DNA from: Uranotaenia lowii
Lineage: Eukaryota; Arthropoda; Insecta; Diptera; Culicidae
Length of the DNA stretch: 64,000 nt
Assembly: GCF_029784155.1 (NCBI RefSeq)
Contig: NC_073691.1
Span: 121,249,474 to 121,313,473, forward strand
Direction: 5' to 3'
The notes beneath the pieces are model-generated. The model saw only the letters and a program-made list of their open reading frames with translations, was not told the origin of the DNA and searched no databases. The translations under genes were made by a program, and so were the position numbers. Shown here piece after piece: positions 1 through 9,959 of this stretch (positions within the stretch are counted from its first letter, which is position 1; every line of letters begins with the position of its first letter).

Positions 1-130
1 TGTTGTATTTTTTAATCTTTATTTGGCTGATGATAAAAAAAAACTTGGAAAGCTTACGAATACAACGTATGAGGAAGTCATATGAAACAACAAAATTTAT
101 TCATTTATTTTGTAAGGCCCGCAGTACAAC

Positions 131-628
131 GGTAAAACCGTAGCTTAAAACGGGGTAACATTGATCACCGGAGTAGCTTTAATTACCATGAAATTTTGCC
201 ACATAATCATCAATAACTAAGTCTTAAGCTTAAATATCTTAAAAAGTGTTTTTACGTTTAAGAACTTACATGTTGAGTTTCAAATAGGGTAAAACTTGGT
301 TTGTTTTTAAAATGTGAGTAAAATTGTATAAAATTGTAATTTCAAAATTTTGAAATATCTATTTTTTCGAAGGCTCGCAAACAAACACCCTTCCTGATGA
401 AATCATAGCACTTAGAAGCAGCAGACTGATTTATGTGACAGTACAACTTTTCCTTAGTAAATTTATAGTTTTGGTTTAGTTTTTGTTGTATTTAGAGGTA
501 AATTTTTGATATTCAAAAAAATAGAGATGTTTTTTAAGAGTACGTCAGTCTAGGACAAAAGGCTAGAAACCCTATCAAATGGTGAAGTTTGAAGGACAAT
601 TTTTATTTTAGTGTTAAAATTTTATAAG
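131..628. repeat. MITE fragment, ACGGGG / TTGATCACC family
   Basis: Non-coding repeat that aligns along its length with 12188-13200, sharing the CTTAAAACGGGGTAAC...TTGATCACC end and the later stretch around AACCCTATCAAATGG. The better copy at 12188-13676 has inverted termini; here the right half is lost and a Helitron end begins at 632. Bases 1-130 to its left hold nothing I recognise. Confidence 0.6.
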
Positions 629-631
629 TAA

Positions 632-1262
632 CTAGCTGATCCCGTACGAACTCCGTTTCCTTTTTAATTACAAATATGTGATGAGTGTGTGTAAATTGTG
701 ATTGGGATACATTTTCAATACTATATTGCATAAAATATTAAATAGTATCTTTGAAAGACCCTTTTGATTGTCTATCAAATATCCGTGGACGAAGTTTTGG
801 CTTGTTCGGATGCATAATCACGCAAATATTGCAAAAATATAATCTGAAACCGTAAATATGAAATTAGGATTCGATTGCATAATGAATAATAGCGAAATTA
901 CTGCAAAAATTTCAAGCAGTTTTACGCAGAATGTGAAATCAAGAATCGATTGTTCATTTTGTAAAGCTCCCGTGTTTGAATTTCCGTCTCGATTCGTAAT
1001 TATTGCTGAAAGATTGTTTAAATAATAGTAACGACCCTTTTTCCTGACCCCTGCAACAAAATTAGACTTCTGAAATCAATTTCCGGTGCTGTGAAACTCC
1101 CATGTACTTGTTTTCATCACAATTCGATGTATAATCATGACAATATCGCGATAAAAGTTAATAATTCATATGGATTACCCCTTTTTCCGATCCCTGATCC
1201 AGAATTGGGCACCTGGAATGAATTGCCCGTCTTTAAAATCTCCCGTGTACAACACTTTAACG
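632..1262 (-). mobile_element. Helitron 3' part, non-autonomous
   Basis: Read on the minus strand the element ends ...ACGGAGTTCGTACGGGATCAGCTAG, the same terminus as the complete Helitrons at 40536-43582: CTAG preceded by a small palindrome (ACGGAGTTCGT). Inside are about two diverged units of the 143-bp repeat found in those copies (motifs for 'TCATCACAATTCGATGTATAA' and 'CGACCCTTTTTCCTGACCC'). No Rep or helicase coding sequence is present. The 5' end is missing or not recognisable near 1262. Confidence 0.7.
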
Positions 1263-1452
1263 TTTAGAAATTTGAGAGATACCACTGTTTTCAAAATATG
1301 GCATTTTGAATCTCATATTGTACCATAACGTTTGGCATATTGGAATCGATATTGTTATTGATATTTTTCATATTAAAAAAAAACATTGAAAAGAGTTAAA
1401 AAAATCTTCATGTTATGTTTTGTTGAATTTTTCAACCAGTTCAGTTCAATTA

Positions 1453-2397
1453 AAGGGTGACACGGTCAAAATTTGGTCAAGGGAAAACGGGTGTAAATCG
1501 GTGAAATCGTTTATTTAAAAAAAATCCAATTTAAATTTCTTTTTCAAGTTTAATAAGTATAAAATTCAGGAAAAATATTCAGTTAGGCTTCCGCTTGTCG
1601 CCTTCCGCTTGTCGCCTTGAACTGCTGCTCGTTCTTAGCAGTTTTTTTGGTCTTCTTTAGGTTCCGCTTGACAATAGCTCAGTATTTCTCAATTGGGCGG
1701 ATCTCTGGCGTGTTGGAAGGGTTGTCCTTGGAAACCACCTGCACGTTGTTGGCGGCGTACCACTCCATGGCCTTTTTACCGTAATGACAAGATGCCAAAT
1801 CCGGCCAAAACAGTACGGAACAACCGTGTTTCTTCAGGAAAGGCAGCAGACGTTTATTCAAACACTCTTTCACGTAAATTTCTTGGTTGACAGTCCCGGA
1901 AGCTATGAAAATGCTGCTTTTCAAGCCACAGGTACAGATGGCTTGCCAAACCAGATATGAATTGAAAATATCTGCTACCTTTCCCCTTCCTTTTGCCGTA
2001 TAAAACTTCTGTCCCGGAAGCTGCTTGTAGTCGGCTTTGACGCAGGTTTCGTCATCTATTACCACGCAGTCAAACTTCGTCAGCATCGTCGTGTACAGCC
2101 TCCGGGATCGCGCTTTGGTCGTCGTATTTTATTTATCATCGCGATTTTGAGTCACTACCTTCTTGTAAGTCGATAGTCCGGCTCGTTTTTTGGCTCGATG
2201 CACCGTTGTAGACGATACACCCAGCTTATTTGTGGCATCTCGGAGAGAGAGGTTAGGGGTTTGCTTGAAACTACCGGCAACTCCCTTTGTCGTCTCAGCG
2301 GCTTCCGGTTTTCGATTTTCCCCCGATCCAGACTTCCTGGCTGTCGACAAACGTTCCCCCAAACACTTTAATAACATTTGTAACGGTTGATTTGGCA
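1453..2397 (-). mobile_element. DD37E Tc1/mariner transposon, copy A (5' truncated)
   Basis: The left end, after a TA at 1451-1452, is the inverted terminal repeat AGGGTGACACGGTCAAAATT, shared with the copies at 46129 and 48608. Homology to the 46129 copy stops at about 2397, inside the first helix-turn-helix region, and unrelated sequence follows; the right TIR is therefore missing. Mosquito transposons with 37 residues between the second D and the E are known as the ITmD37E group; assignment rests on the spacing seen in the 46-kb copy. Confidence 0.85.
1679..2397 (-). pseudogene. DD37E transposase, C-terminal two-thirds, broken
   Basis: IS630/Tc1/mariner transposase fragment that would cut and paste the element in the nucleus. 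One minus-strand frame covers the second helix-turn-helix (LSLRDATNKLGVSSTTVHRA), the first catalytic region (VIDDETCVKADYKQ), the second (FWPDLASCHYGKKAMEWY) and the third (NTPEIRPIEKY). Compared with the 46-kb copy there is a CAA-to-TAA stop at 2129-2131, an in-frame loss of about nine residues near VADIFNSYLVWQ, and a TGG-to-TGA stop right after IEKY. Upstream of 2397 the frame runs into 79 unrelated residues, so the N-terminal DNA-binding domain is gone. Not functional. Confidence 0.85.
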
Positions 2398-2869
2398 ACT
2401 GAATATCTATATCATAGTATTTTGTCGACGTTTTAGATTCGGTTCTACAGGAAATGAGCCACAAGATGAATTTAATGATCGTTTGTTTGTTTGAAAGTTC
2501 TTTGAGTTGCTGCGTATTCGAGATGATAATTGGTTTAGCGTTATCCGATTGTTTATTTAAAATTTTCCTGTTTCTACCAGGGCAAACGTATTTCATTTCC
2601 AATTTTGTTTGTAGTTCTTTCGCTTCATTTAGCAAATTCCGGTCATAAGATCGCGGATCTCATCTCATTTTTTTTTAAAGATATGATTGAAACTTTTTTT
2701 CCAGAAATGAATAACACGGAAATTTAATTAAAAATTGTTGATTTAATATTCATGTTGAGACATGTTTATGAGTTTGGTATAGTTTTTATTTTGTTTTCAT
2801 AGTAATTCGACTCACGTTATAACTTGACGAACATAATTCCTAAAGTTTAACCGTTCTTCAACTTCTCTT

Positions 2870-3270
2870 TTTTTTCTATAAGTAGAGAAATTTACCATGG
2901 GTGCTCGGTTTCACTGCCATTCATCCAAAATCTTTTTTTTTTGCATGCTTAAGGTGTGGAATAACGGCATTTATAGATTGGAATGAACATTTGTTTTATG
3001 AACATGGTTCTTCACTGTGGAAGCACGGATTCACCGCATTTTCATTTGGTATAGTTAAGAGCTGTCAAAATACTTTTTTCCAAAAAGGCAATATTTGATT
3101 AAAATGCGGTGAATTCGTGCATCTATAGTGAAGAACCATGCAAATATCATAATTTTTTTTTCGAATCTATAAATGATGTTATTCTTTACCTTTAGCACGC
3201 AAAAAGTTGGTTTTGGAAAAACGGCAGAGAATCCGTACACCCATGGTAAGTTGCTCTACTTATAGAAAAA
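2870..3270. mobile_element. Foldback MITE, ~400 bp
   Basis: Long imperfect inverted repeat. The ends CTATAAGTAGAG (2876) and CTCTACTTATAG (ending 3265) are complementary, and pairing continues inward through CCATGGGTG / CACCCATGG, to GGTTCTTCACTGTGG near 3006 pairing with CTATAGTGAAGAACC near 3123-3137. Arms are about 170 bp and roughly 80% alike, with a ~50-bp loop. No coding sequence. The CACCCATGG...CCGCAG end resembles the inner part of the SINE insertion at 58951. Confidence 0.75.
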
Positions 3271-3405
3271 TAATGCTTTAAAACCTACCGTATCAGGTAT
3301 GATTTATAAGCAATATGTTGAAAAACTTCAGAGCGGTGGGTGCTAGGAAGTTTTTACTACGATAAAATTGAAGTGCAACCGCGCACCCATGGTCAAAACC
3401 CATAG

Positions 3406-3895
3406 CCTAAGCTTGCCAGATTGCCCGGTTTTATCCAGGTTTGCCCGGATATTTGAGGCAAAATTTCGAGAAAGTCCGGCCCGGCCCGGTTGCCCGGATA
3501 TCGTAAAAAAGTCCGGATATTGCCCGGATTTTTTTCACAATTTTCACAAAGAAACCAAAAATAATCAAAGTTTTTGAGTAAGTTTCAGCTAAATCGATTA
3601 TTATGTACTATTATGTATTATGTTTCAAATAATTTCGCTGATTTACTTTTATAAAACTTTAAATATTTAGGTGTTCCTAAAAGTTTTTGGAAGTCTGCTA
3701 TTACATTAATAAAATATTAATTTCATTTTGCATTTTGCATTTTTTCTTTGCTTTTACATATAATAATACCTAAATTTTGCTCGGTTTTTGTCCGGTTTTT
3801 GGATTTGAAAAATTTAAATCCATGCCCGGATTTTGCCAGGTTTTTTTGAAAAAATGCCCGGAATTGCTAGGCCCAGATGGGAGTGGAAAAAATTA
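3406..3895. repeat. Dispersed repeat rich in TGCCCGG motifs
   Basis: Many copies of TTGCCCGG / GCCCGGAT at irregular spacing, opening with TTGCCAGATTGCCCGGTTTT and closing near GCCCGGAATTGC. A second copy in the opposite orientation lies at 52380-52790, nested in another element. Non-coding; TE class unknown. The right end abuts the 3' end of the CR1-like LINE. Confidence 0.6.
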
Positions 3896-3929
3896 TGGCA
3901 ACCTTACCATAGCCATTTAACATTACTTT

Positions 3930-6059
3930 CTAATAAAATTGACCGATGGAACGACGATCCGACAGCGTATGAAGTCCAAGCAGGGCACAACGTTGTGCGT
4001 ATGGCGGTAAATTTAAAGGATTCTCCCAAGGTAGCTCTCGAAGAGCGTAACGTACGAACCGACGTTGAATTGCTTCAAAACGTGCTGTCCATGCGGCTTC
4101 AAAAGGCCACCATACAAGATTCGCGGATTCCAGTATTGATCGCACCAGACAGCAATACAGAGCTCGCATGCAGACCGGATCTGTGAATTCTTTGCTCAGA
4201 CGTATGATAAATCCCAGCATACGGTTAGCCTTTTCGAGTACCACAGAGTAATGCCGCTTAAAAGTCATTTGACTGTCCAACAAAACGCCAAGATCCTTAA
4301 TCTCCTCAACACGATGCAACTGCTCGCCCATAACATTGTCATTATACACAAAGGGATTTTTCCTGCGCCCAAATGTGATAATACAGCATTTCGCAACACT
4401 CAAAACAAGTAAATTGTTAGCGCACCAGTTCACAACTGTGTCTAAGAAGCGTTGCATGCAACTCAAAGCAGTCCGATTGACTGTTTATGACTAAGAATAT
4501 TTTTAAGTCATCCGCATACAGCAAAACTCCACACCCAGTGAGCAACAAATTGATGTCATTACAGAACAGCGTAAACAGAAAGGACCTAAATTGCTGCCTT
4601 GGGGTACCCCGGACTTTGGAATAAAGTCAGAGGATTCAGCAGAACCAATTTTAACAGCCAATCGACGATCCGTTTGGTAGCTTCTAATCCACGCGCACAT
4701 TCGTTCGGAAAACCCCAATCGATGTAGTTTTTTCAGCAGAATATCGTGGTTTATAGAATCAAATGCAGCCGAAATATCGGTATATATCGCATCGATTTGT
4801 TTGTCGTCATCCATATTTGATATGCAGAAGGATGTGAAAACCATCAGGTTTGAAGTTACCGAGCGTTTAGGAACAAATCAATGCTGGTTCTCAGAGATCC
4901 AGTTCCGGCAAGCTGAAAACATAACATTGTTGACGATCTTCTCAAATACCTTCGAGCAGGCAGCTAGCGATGTGACACCTCTGTAGTTAAGAACATCATG
5001 TTTGTCACCTTTTTTGTATACTGGGCCCATAAATGTTTGTTTGTTTCGATTATAGTCGTTTTACCATCGTTATGGCATTCGCGACTTTATCAACGTTGCA
5101 GTTGGCGGATCGTTATTGAAAAACTATCCGGTACAACTGTGTTCGATGTTTACTCTTGGGCTCGAACTCGCGGACATCGGCTCAGGAGACAACAGACTTT
5201 CCAACTGAGCTATATCACAAACCCTAGGGCACATAAATGATTTTTTCCAGATGGCAGGGAATTTTTGCTGTTCTAGAGACTGATTAAAAATACGCGTAAG
5301 AGGTTTCACCAGTACATTGCGACAATTTTTCAGTACGCACGCCGGTATTCCGTCCTGTCCGGCTGAAGTCGAATTCTTCAAATTAATAATAGCTTCTAAA
5401 ACCATTTCCTCGCTAACAGCAACAACATCCAGATCGAGCACATCGACAGGTAGTCGTGTTACGGCAGCATTCGATTGACTAGCAGATGGCGACTTATCTG
5501 AAAAAACACTAGCGAAGTGCATCGCAAAAAGATAGCATTTTTCAGCAGGTGACTTGGCAATACGGTTGTTTAATTGGAGTGTAGCTGGAAGCCCGGACTG
5601 CTTCCGTTTGGAGTTCACAAATTTCCAGAACTTTTTTGGATTGCGACGAAGCTCACTCTGAGTGCGATCCACATAACGGCGATAGCAAATTCGATTGTAT
5701 ATTCGGTATTGCTTAGTCGCAGCGTTCAGCTTGCTTTTGACGAATGGACATCTGGAGTTACTAAACTTCCGCAGCAATTTCGAACGTATCTTTTTCAGCC
5801 GCTTCAAGTGAGCATTAGTCCAAGGGGGTTGGAGAGGAGGTCGCACCAGGGGTACGGATTTATCAAAAGCGTCATCCAGAATTGCGCTCAATGTACTAAC
5901 AGCCACATCTACGTCAGTACAACTTTGAATAAGAGACCAGTCAACTCCAGACAGAACACGGTTCATGGTATCATAATCCGCACGATTGAAGTCACGAGCT
6001 GATGCATCGAAATTATCAACAAAAGCAATGAGACACGGGAATGAAATTTCGAACTCCAA
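3930..6059 (-). pseudogene. CR1-like ORF2, reverse transcriptase part
   Basis: RNA-directed DNA polymerase of the LINE. In order on the minus strand: the EN-RT linker (6059 to ~5450, with a WKFVNSKRK motif), RT block with LKNSTSAGQDGIPACVLKNC near 5380, a break at the SINE insertion, continuation with YKKGD and LNYRGVTSLAACSKVFEKI, TDISAAFDSINHDILLKKL near 4760, SGVPQGSNLGP near 4600, YADDLK near 4515-4535, and the thumb (KDLGVLLDSQMTFKRH) near 4290. Besides the SINE there is at least one frameshift between the palm (4503-4844) and thumb (3930-4466) frames, and a stop before the palm. The protein ends soon after the thumb, so its tail may be missing. Confidence 0.85.
5036..5226 (-). mobile_element. 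tRNA-derived SINE inserted in the LINE RT
   Basis: On the minus strand the insert starts GGGTTTGTGATATAGCTCAG, with a Pol III A box (TATAGCTCAGTTGG) and a B box (GAGTTCGAGCCC) at tRNA-like spacing, then a ~110-bp unrelated body and a short (CAAA)n tail. The flanking copies GGGCCCATAAATG (5023-5035) and GGGCACATAAATG (5227-5239) differ at one base and are a 13-bp target-site duplication. Removing one copy and the insert brings the RT frame (WKKSFM / GPVYKKGD) back together, so the borders are firm. Confidence 0.85.
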
Positions 6060-6612
6060 AGGAGGGTGGTATCCGTCTATAGGGACAACGACATCCTGAC
6101 TTCGATTATGGGGCTTATCAAAATAGAATCATCCGAGAAAACCAAATCCAGCGTACGATTTGAGAATTTCGTATCCCGTTTCGTTGACTCACTCCATTGA
6201 GTGTCATTCCATCCAAGAGTGAAGCACTAGCTGTATTTATCACTGAAGCAGAATCTAACACCATGATGTTGTTCTGACCAGGAATCCAGATTAGTTGCGA
6301 TTTGCGGTGGTACGTATGCTGTCCCGATCAAAAATGAGTTATCATATGATACTTTCACCCACAAATTTTCTATGCTGTCAATATTAAGATTTTCGATTGA
6401 TGAGCTAAGCTTGGTTGATACCGCTATGAGGCCCCACCACCCCCACTGCAGCGACTATTAGCACTACTTCTGTCACAACGAAAAACGTTATAGTCAGAAC
6501 AGAATAACTGACTAGACGGTACGGATGAATCGAGCCATGTTTCAGTGAATGCATAAATTTCGTAGCCGAGCTCTGATGTAGCAACGAAGTATTCTGCGAT
6601 TTTAGGTTTCAA
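6060..6612 (-). pseudogene. CR1-like ORF2, endonuclease part, broken
   Basis: Remnant of the apurinic-type endonuclease that nicks target DNA. The start (about 6612) carries the conserved FTETWLDSSV motif in an opening of 62 codons (6424-6612). Further on, minus-strand frames give scattered EN pieces, including TLDLVFSDDS near 6140-6160. Intervening frameshifts and stops destroy the reading frame between 6424 and 6060. Its downstream neighbour is the linker that begins the RT part. Confidence 0.7.
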
Positions 6613-6639
6613 TACACGAACGTTTTGATAGTACAGCCG

Positions 6640-8256
6640 CAGACCACTGTGCGAATTGAATGCATCAGTATTATGTTATGAAGTGTTCTGATGATGGATA
6701 GGACGGGTTCTGAAATTCGAGAAGCGGTCACTGAACGCAGCGGGAGATGAAGAAGAAAACTTGCCTGACTGCACAGGCTGGAGAGCCTCGTTGCCTTCTT
6801 CGCACACAGGGCCGGGACGACTACTGTCGCTGGCTGGAAACTGCGCGGCTGTGGCGAAGGGCTCGGGGGCCTCCATTGTGCTAAGTTCGTTGCGTCCCGG
6901 TGACCCAATCAGCAAATAATCGGATAGGCCATCAGTTAAGGTTCCAATTCGTCAAGTGGTACATTTTCGGTTAACCTTCCATTCAGCCGATAATCAACCA
7001 GACGAAAGCTGCAAGGTGTACGGCAGTCACTGGACGAATCAAAAGGAAATGAAGAGTACTTGCCTGACTGCACAGGCTGGAGAGCCCCCTTGCCTAATTC
7101 AAGCACAGGGCCGGAGCGACTGATGACGCTGGCTGGAAACTCCGCGACTGTGACGAAGGGCTCGGGGACCTCCATTGTGCTAATTTCGATGCGCCCCGGA
7201 TATCCAATCGACGAGTTTTCAGCTTTGTAGTGTGAACGATGAGAAAGCAATTGATCCGACGGGTTCGTGATGGAACTAGAAAGTATGGTTGTGTGACTTG
7301 ACGAAGTGTTCAAATGGGACAAATACTTGCCGTAACATGGCAATTGGAAGCCTCCCCTTGGACCACCTGATCGTAAAAAGGGACGACTTGAGGCAGGAAC
7401 ATGCGATCGTTGGTGGTCAGGGAAGATAGCTTCCAAAATGGCATGAGTGGTGCGTCCCGATGTCCAGTGGTGATAGGTAGTAAGTCCGGAAGGTTGTCGA
7501 TATTAATGGTCATTATTGCATTCAACGAAACTGACGAGAGCCGTAGTCGATAAACTCTCGGAAGAGTAAACCCTTCGGCCAAGATTCTAGATCCAATGCC
7601 TTCTTTTTCAAGTCCGGTGAGATGCCAACTTTAAAGGAAATGAATCGAAAAGATGTGGTGTCGCTCCCTCTGGAGACTAATTTTACCACGTTTGCATCTT
7701 CCACTCCAATGTTAGCAGCAACCATCGACTTGGCAGCGTCTTCAGATACATCTGGTTTGATTCACGACAAGTAAAGCCAAAATAGCTTTGTATTTTCATC
7801 GTCGCACAAAGGAATGGAGGCAATATTCCCTGATGCTTGCTTTGAACCAAGTTGGCAAGGTTCAGCCGTAACAGTATCGGGAACTCGCACGCGCTTCAAT
7901 GGGCGCCTGAGCTCCGACGTGGGTGTTGATTTGTTCCATAAAGGTGTGCGTACTGGTTTCGGGGCAAGCTGCTGAATATCGGTGCGCAATTCGGTAATTG
8001 CATTCGTGAGCTGCACTAGTGGATTTGTTTCGGTTGGGGCATTAAAGGCCATTGGACGGAAACTGGCATTAGACATAAGGGCAGCGCAGTCATCACAAAA
8101 CCAGAAAACGTTTTTTGAGAGCGAATAAATTTGTCGCGCTAAGCTTTTCGTCAAACCTGTGCATACAATATGAAATCGGTTGCCACAAACCCCTTTGCAA
8201 GTTATTTGCTCGATTCCGGTGATGGCCTCATTGCAGTTCGAGCAGTTGTGTTCCAT
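6640..8256 (-). pseudogene. CR1-like ORF1 with PHD finger, broken
   Basis: RNA-binding-type ORF1 protein of the LINE. It begins with ATG at 8256 and a Cys-rich PHD-like finger over residues ~5-59 (CSNCNEAI...CKGVCGNRFH...FWFCDDC), then a Pro/Arg-rich linker and a domain with VKLVSRGSDTTSFRFISFKV near 7660 ending WPKGLLFREF. A CGA-to-TGA change puts a stop at 7762-7764, after which the same frame goes on to 7522. At least two frameshifts follow (about 7530-7580 and 7330-7430). The C-terminal region (7436-6676) is Pro/Ser-rich and holds a duplicated module. The tail end near 6640 is uncertain. Confidence 0.8.
6676..7215 (-). repeat. ~300-bp tandem duplication within LINE ORF1 tail
   Basis: Two blocks about 300 bp apart encode similar stretches on the minus strand: GYPGRIEISTMEVPEPF...SGPVLELGKGALQPVQSGKY (around 7205-7040) and GSPGRNELSTMEAPEPF...PGPVCEEGNEALQPVQSGKF (around 6905-6750). 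DNA is alike too (GCTGGAGAGCC, AGGGCTCGGGG.CCTCCATTGTGCTAA). Copies are about 80% alike, so the duplication is old. Confidence 0.8.
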
Positions 8257-8633
8257 AACGCCGGAAGGTATGCAGTACGATTTTCCAAACTAGACCTTTT
8301 TTCGAGCAGCTTCGAAACGTTTCGCTATTGACCACTAGATGTCGCTTCGATTTGAAAAAAATCGAGTAGGATTGTTTACATGCACGATTTCAGTCAATAG
8401 ATGCTACTCGCAAAACACGTCACTTTACAAACGATTTTCGCACTCAAACCTTCAAATAATAACCGATACTCGATATATCCCGAGTTTTTTACTGTTTTAT
8501 TTTTAAGAAGGACTGGACAGTTATACTAAAAAGTTACTCTAACACTTTAAAAAATAGTTTTAAAAACCATCGAAAAAACAACAACATTCATGTACAAACA
8601 GAGTTGCCAAATATGAATTGCAATATGTCATAA

Positions 8634-9361
8634 GGGGGCATCCATAAATTACGTAACGCTCCTAGGGGGGGGGGGAGGGAGTAAGCTCTAGCGTTACGAA
8701 TTGTGACATAGGGGAGGGGGGGTGGTATGCTCATCGTTACGTAACGATTTTTTCCTAAAAAATTTCAGTTTAATCGCAGGTTTTTTGATATCATGCAATT
8801 TTTGCTAAATGATAAGCAAACTAAAATCACCTTAAAATTTGTTAGCATTAACAAGATTGAAACTGGTTTGTAACCAATGGATTGAATATCCGTGAAATAA
8901 CCGTTGGAAAACCGAATAATAACTCAATCCAATCTTAAGACGGAAATTTTACTATTTTTTCTCAATTGATTTTGATTATTCCGATCAGCTGTTTTGATTA
9001 TTCTGACGAACATTACTAAGTGGAGTATATTTTGAATAACAAGTTATGCTGCTTGAACAAAATAAAGTAAACAAGGTAGATTCCTAGTTAACAAGCAACT
9101 CGTAATAAGACAATTAATTTATTTTATCAGAGATTTATCATCAATGAGTACTAAGAAGCGATTTGGATGGATAATAATTCCGTTTTAAAGATCTTTTTTT
9201 TTTATCTTCGAAAATCATGAGAAGATGGGGGGGGGGGGGTAATTGTCAGCGTTACGTAATTTTCATAGGGGGGTATGTCGAAGCGTTACGATTTGTGACA
9301 TACGGGGGGAGGGGGTTAAAAAATGTGCATTTTTTGCGTTACGTAATTTATGGATGCCGCC
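8634..9361. mobile_element. MITE with CATCCATAAATTACGTAACG ends
   Basis: Inverted termini GGGGGCATCCATAAATTACG... (8634) and the complement of GGCGGCATCCATAAATTACG (ending 9361) match at 25 of 26 bases, flanked on both sides by TAA (8631-8633, 9362-9364). A 3-bp TAA duplication is typical of PIF/Harbinger-type elements, so that class is inferred. Subterminal blocks AGCGTTACGAATTGTGACAT (8688) and AGCGTTACGATTTGTGACAT (9282) lie in the same orientation beside G-runs. Total 728 bp, no transposase. Confidence 0.8.
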
Positions 9362-9639
9362 TAATATGGCTGAGATTTGGCCGATCAAAATTTCATGTTT
9401 TTGAAGGGGTGATCCCAAACTTTTGGCCAGCAGTGTAAGCAGCGAAAATTTTCGGAAAATAATTCTGAAGCCTCATCCAAAGTATAAGCATTTTTATTAT
9501 TAAAAAAAAGAAGTTTTTCGGAACTAAATTCGCTCGACGCTCAGAATTGATAGACTTCCTAAAAAGTTTCGATAAGTAGTTTTTACCGACTAAGCTTTGC
9601 TTTCACGATACTTGCTGTTTTTTTTTTAAATCTATAGAA

Positions 9640-9955
9640 GACGAATTGTGTCGGCGTTGAACCATTCTGGGTATTTAGTTCGATTCGGCCTTCCTATGAC
9701 TGTTCTAACATAGTCTTGCAGTACGCCGTTAGTTACTTTGTAAGATAAGACATTGAAATCAATTGCACTTTCAACTTATCGATAATATTCAGCAACATTA
9801 TCGAAAACTTCAAAACTGCTTAAAAATTCGCACATCATTTGAGCGCGTGGTCTTGCGTTATCAACATTAAAATCTTCTGATGGAAGCTTTAATGAAAGCG
9901 TTTTAGTTGTTTTGCGGTTCTGTAGCTTACGAGTAGGTTATTTAATAAGCCAGTA
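9640..9955 (-). pseudogene. LINE endonuclease-RT linker remnant
   Basis: The minus strand holds about 100 codons in one frame with one stop (after NVAEYYR): ...FLSSFEVFDNVAEYYR, then IDFNVLSYKVTNGV and RTVIGRPNRTKYPEWFNADT, ending at IRLL. The YPxWFxxxTIRLLKxK pattern is typical of the linker between endonuclease and RT in Jockey/CR1-type LINEs. No RT motifs follow; the frame decays at once. Family membership is an inference from a short motif. Confidence 0.45.
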
Positions 9956-9959
9956 TCAG

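Larger units (their letters stand above)
3905..8620 (-). mobile_element. CR1-like non-LTR retrotransposon, decayed
   Basis: A near full-length LINE on the minus strand: PHD-finger ORF1 (8256 to ~6640), then an ORF2 with endonuclease (from 6612) and reverse transcriptase (to 3930). PHD-type ORF1 proteins are known from CR1-like elements, and the RT motifs (TDISAAFDSINH, SGVPQGSNLGP, YADD) fit that clade; Jockey is the main alternative. Several stops and frameshifts, plus a SINE in the RT, make it dead. About 350 bp of probable 5' UTR lie between 8257 and 8620; its exact start is not visible. The 3' end near 3905 touches the GCCCGG repeat. Confidence 0.8.

Noticed and set aside
9217..9438. 73-codon plus-strand frame starting MRRWGGGG
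   Set aside because: Lies in the G-runs and right TIR of the MITE at 8634; no codon-level signal.
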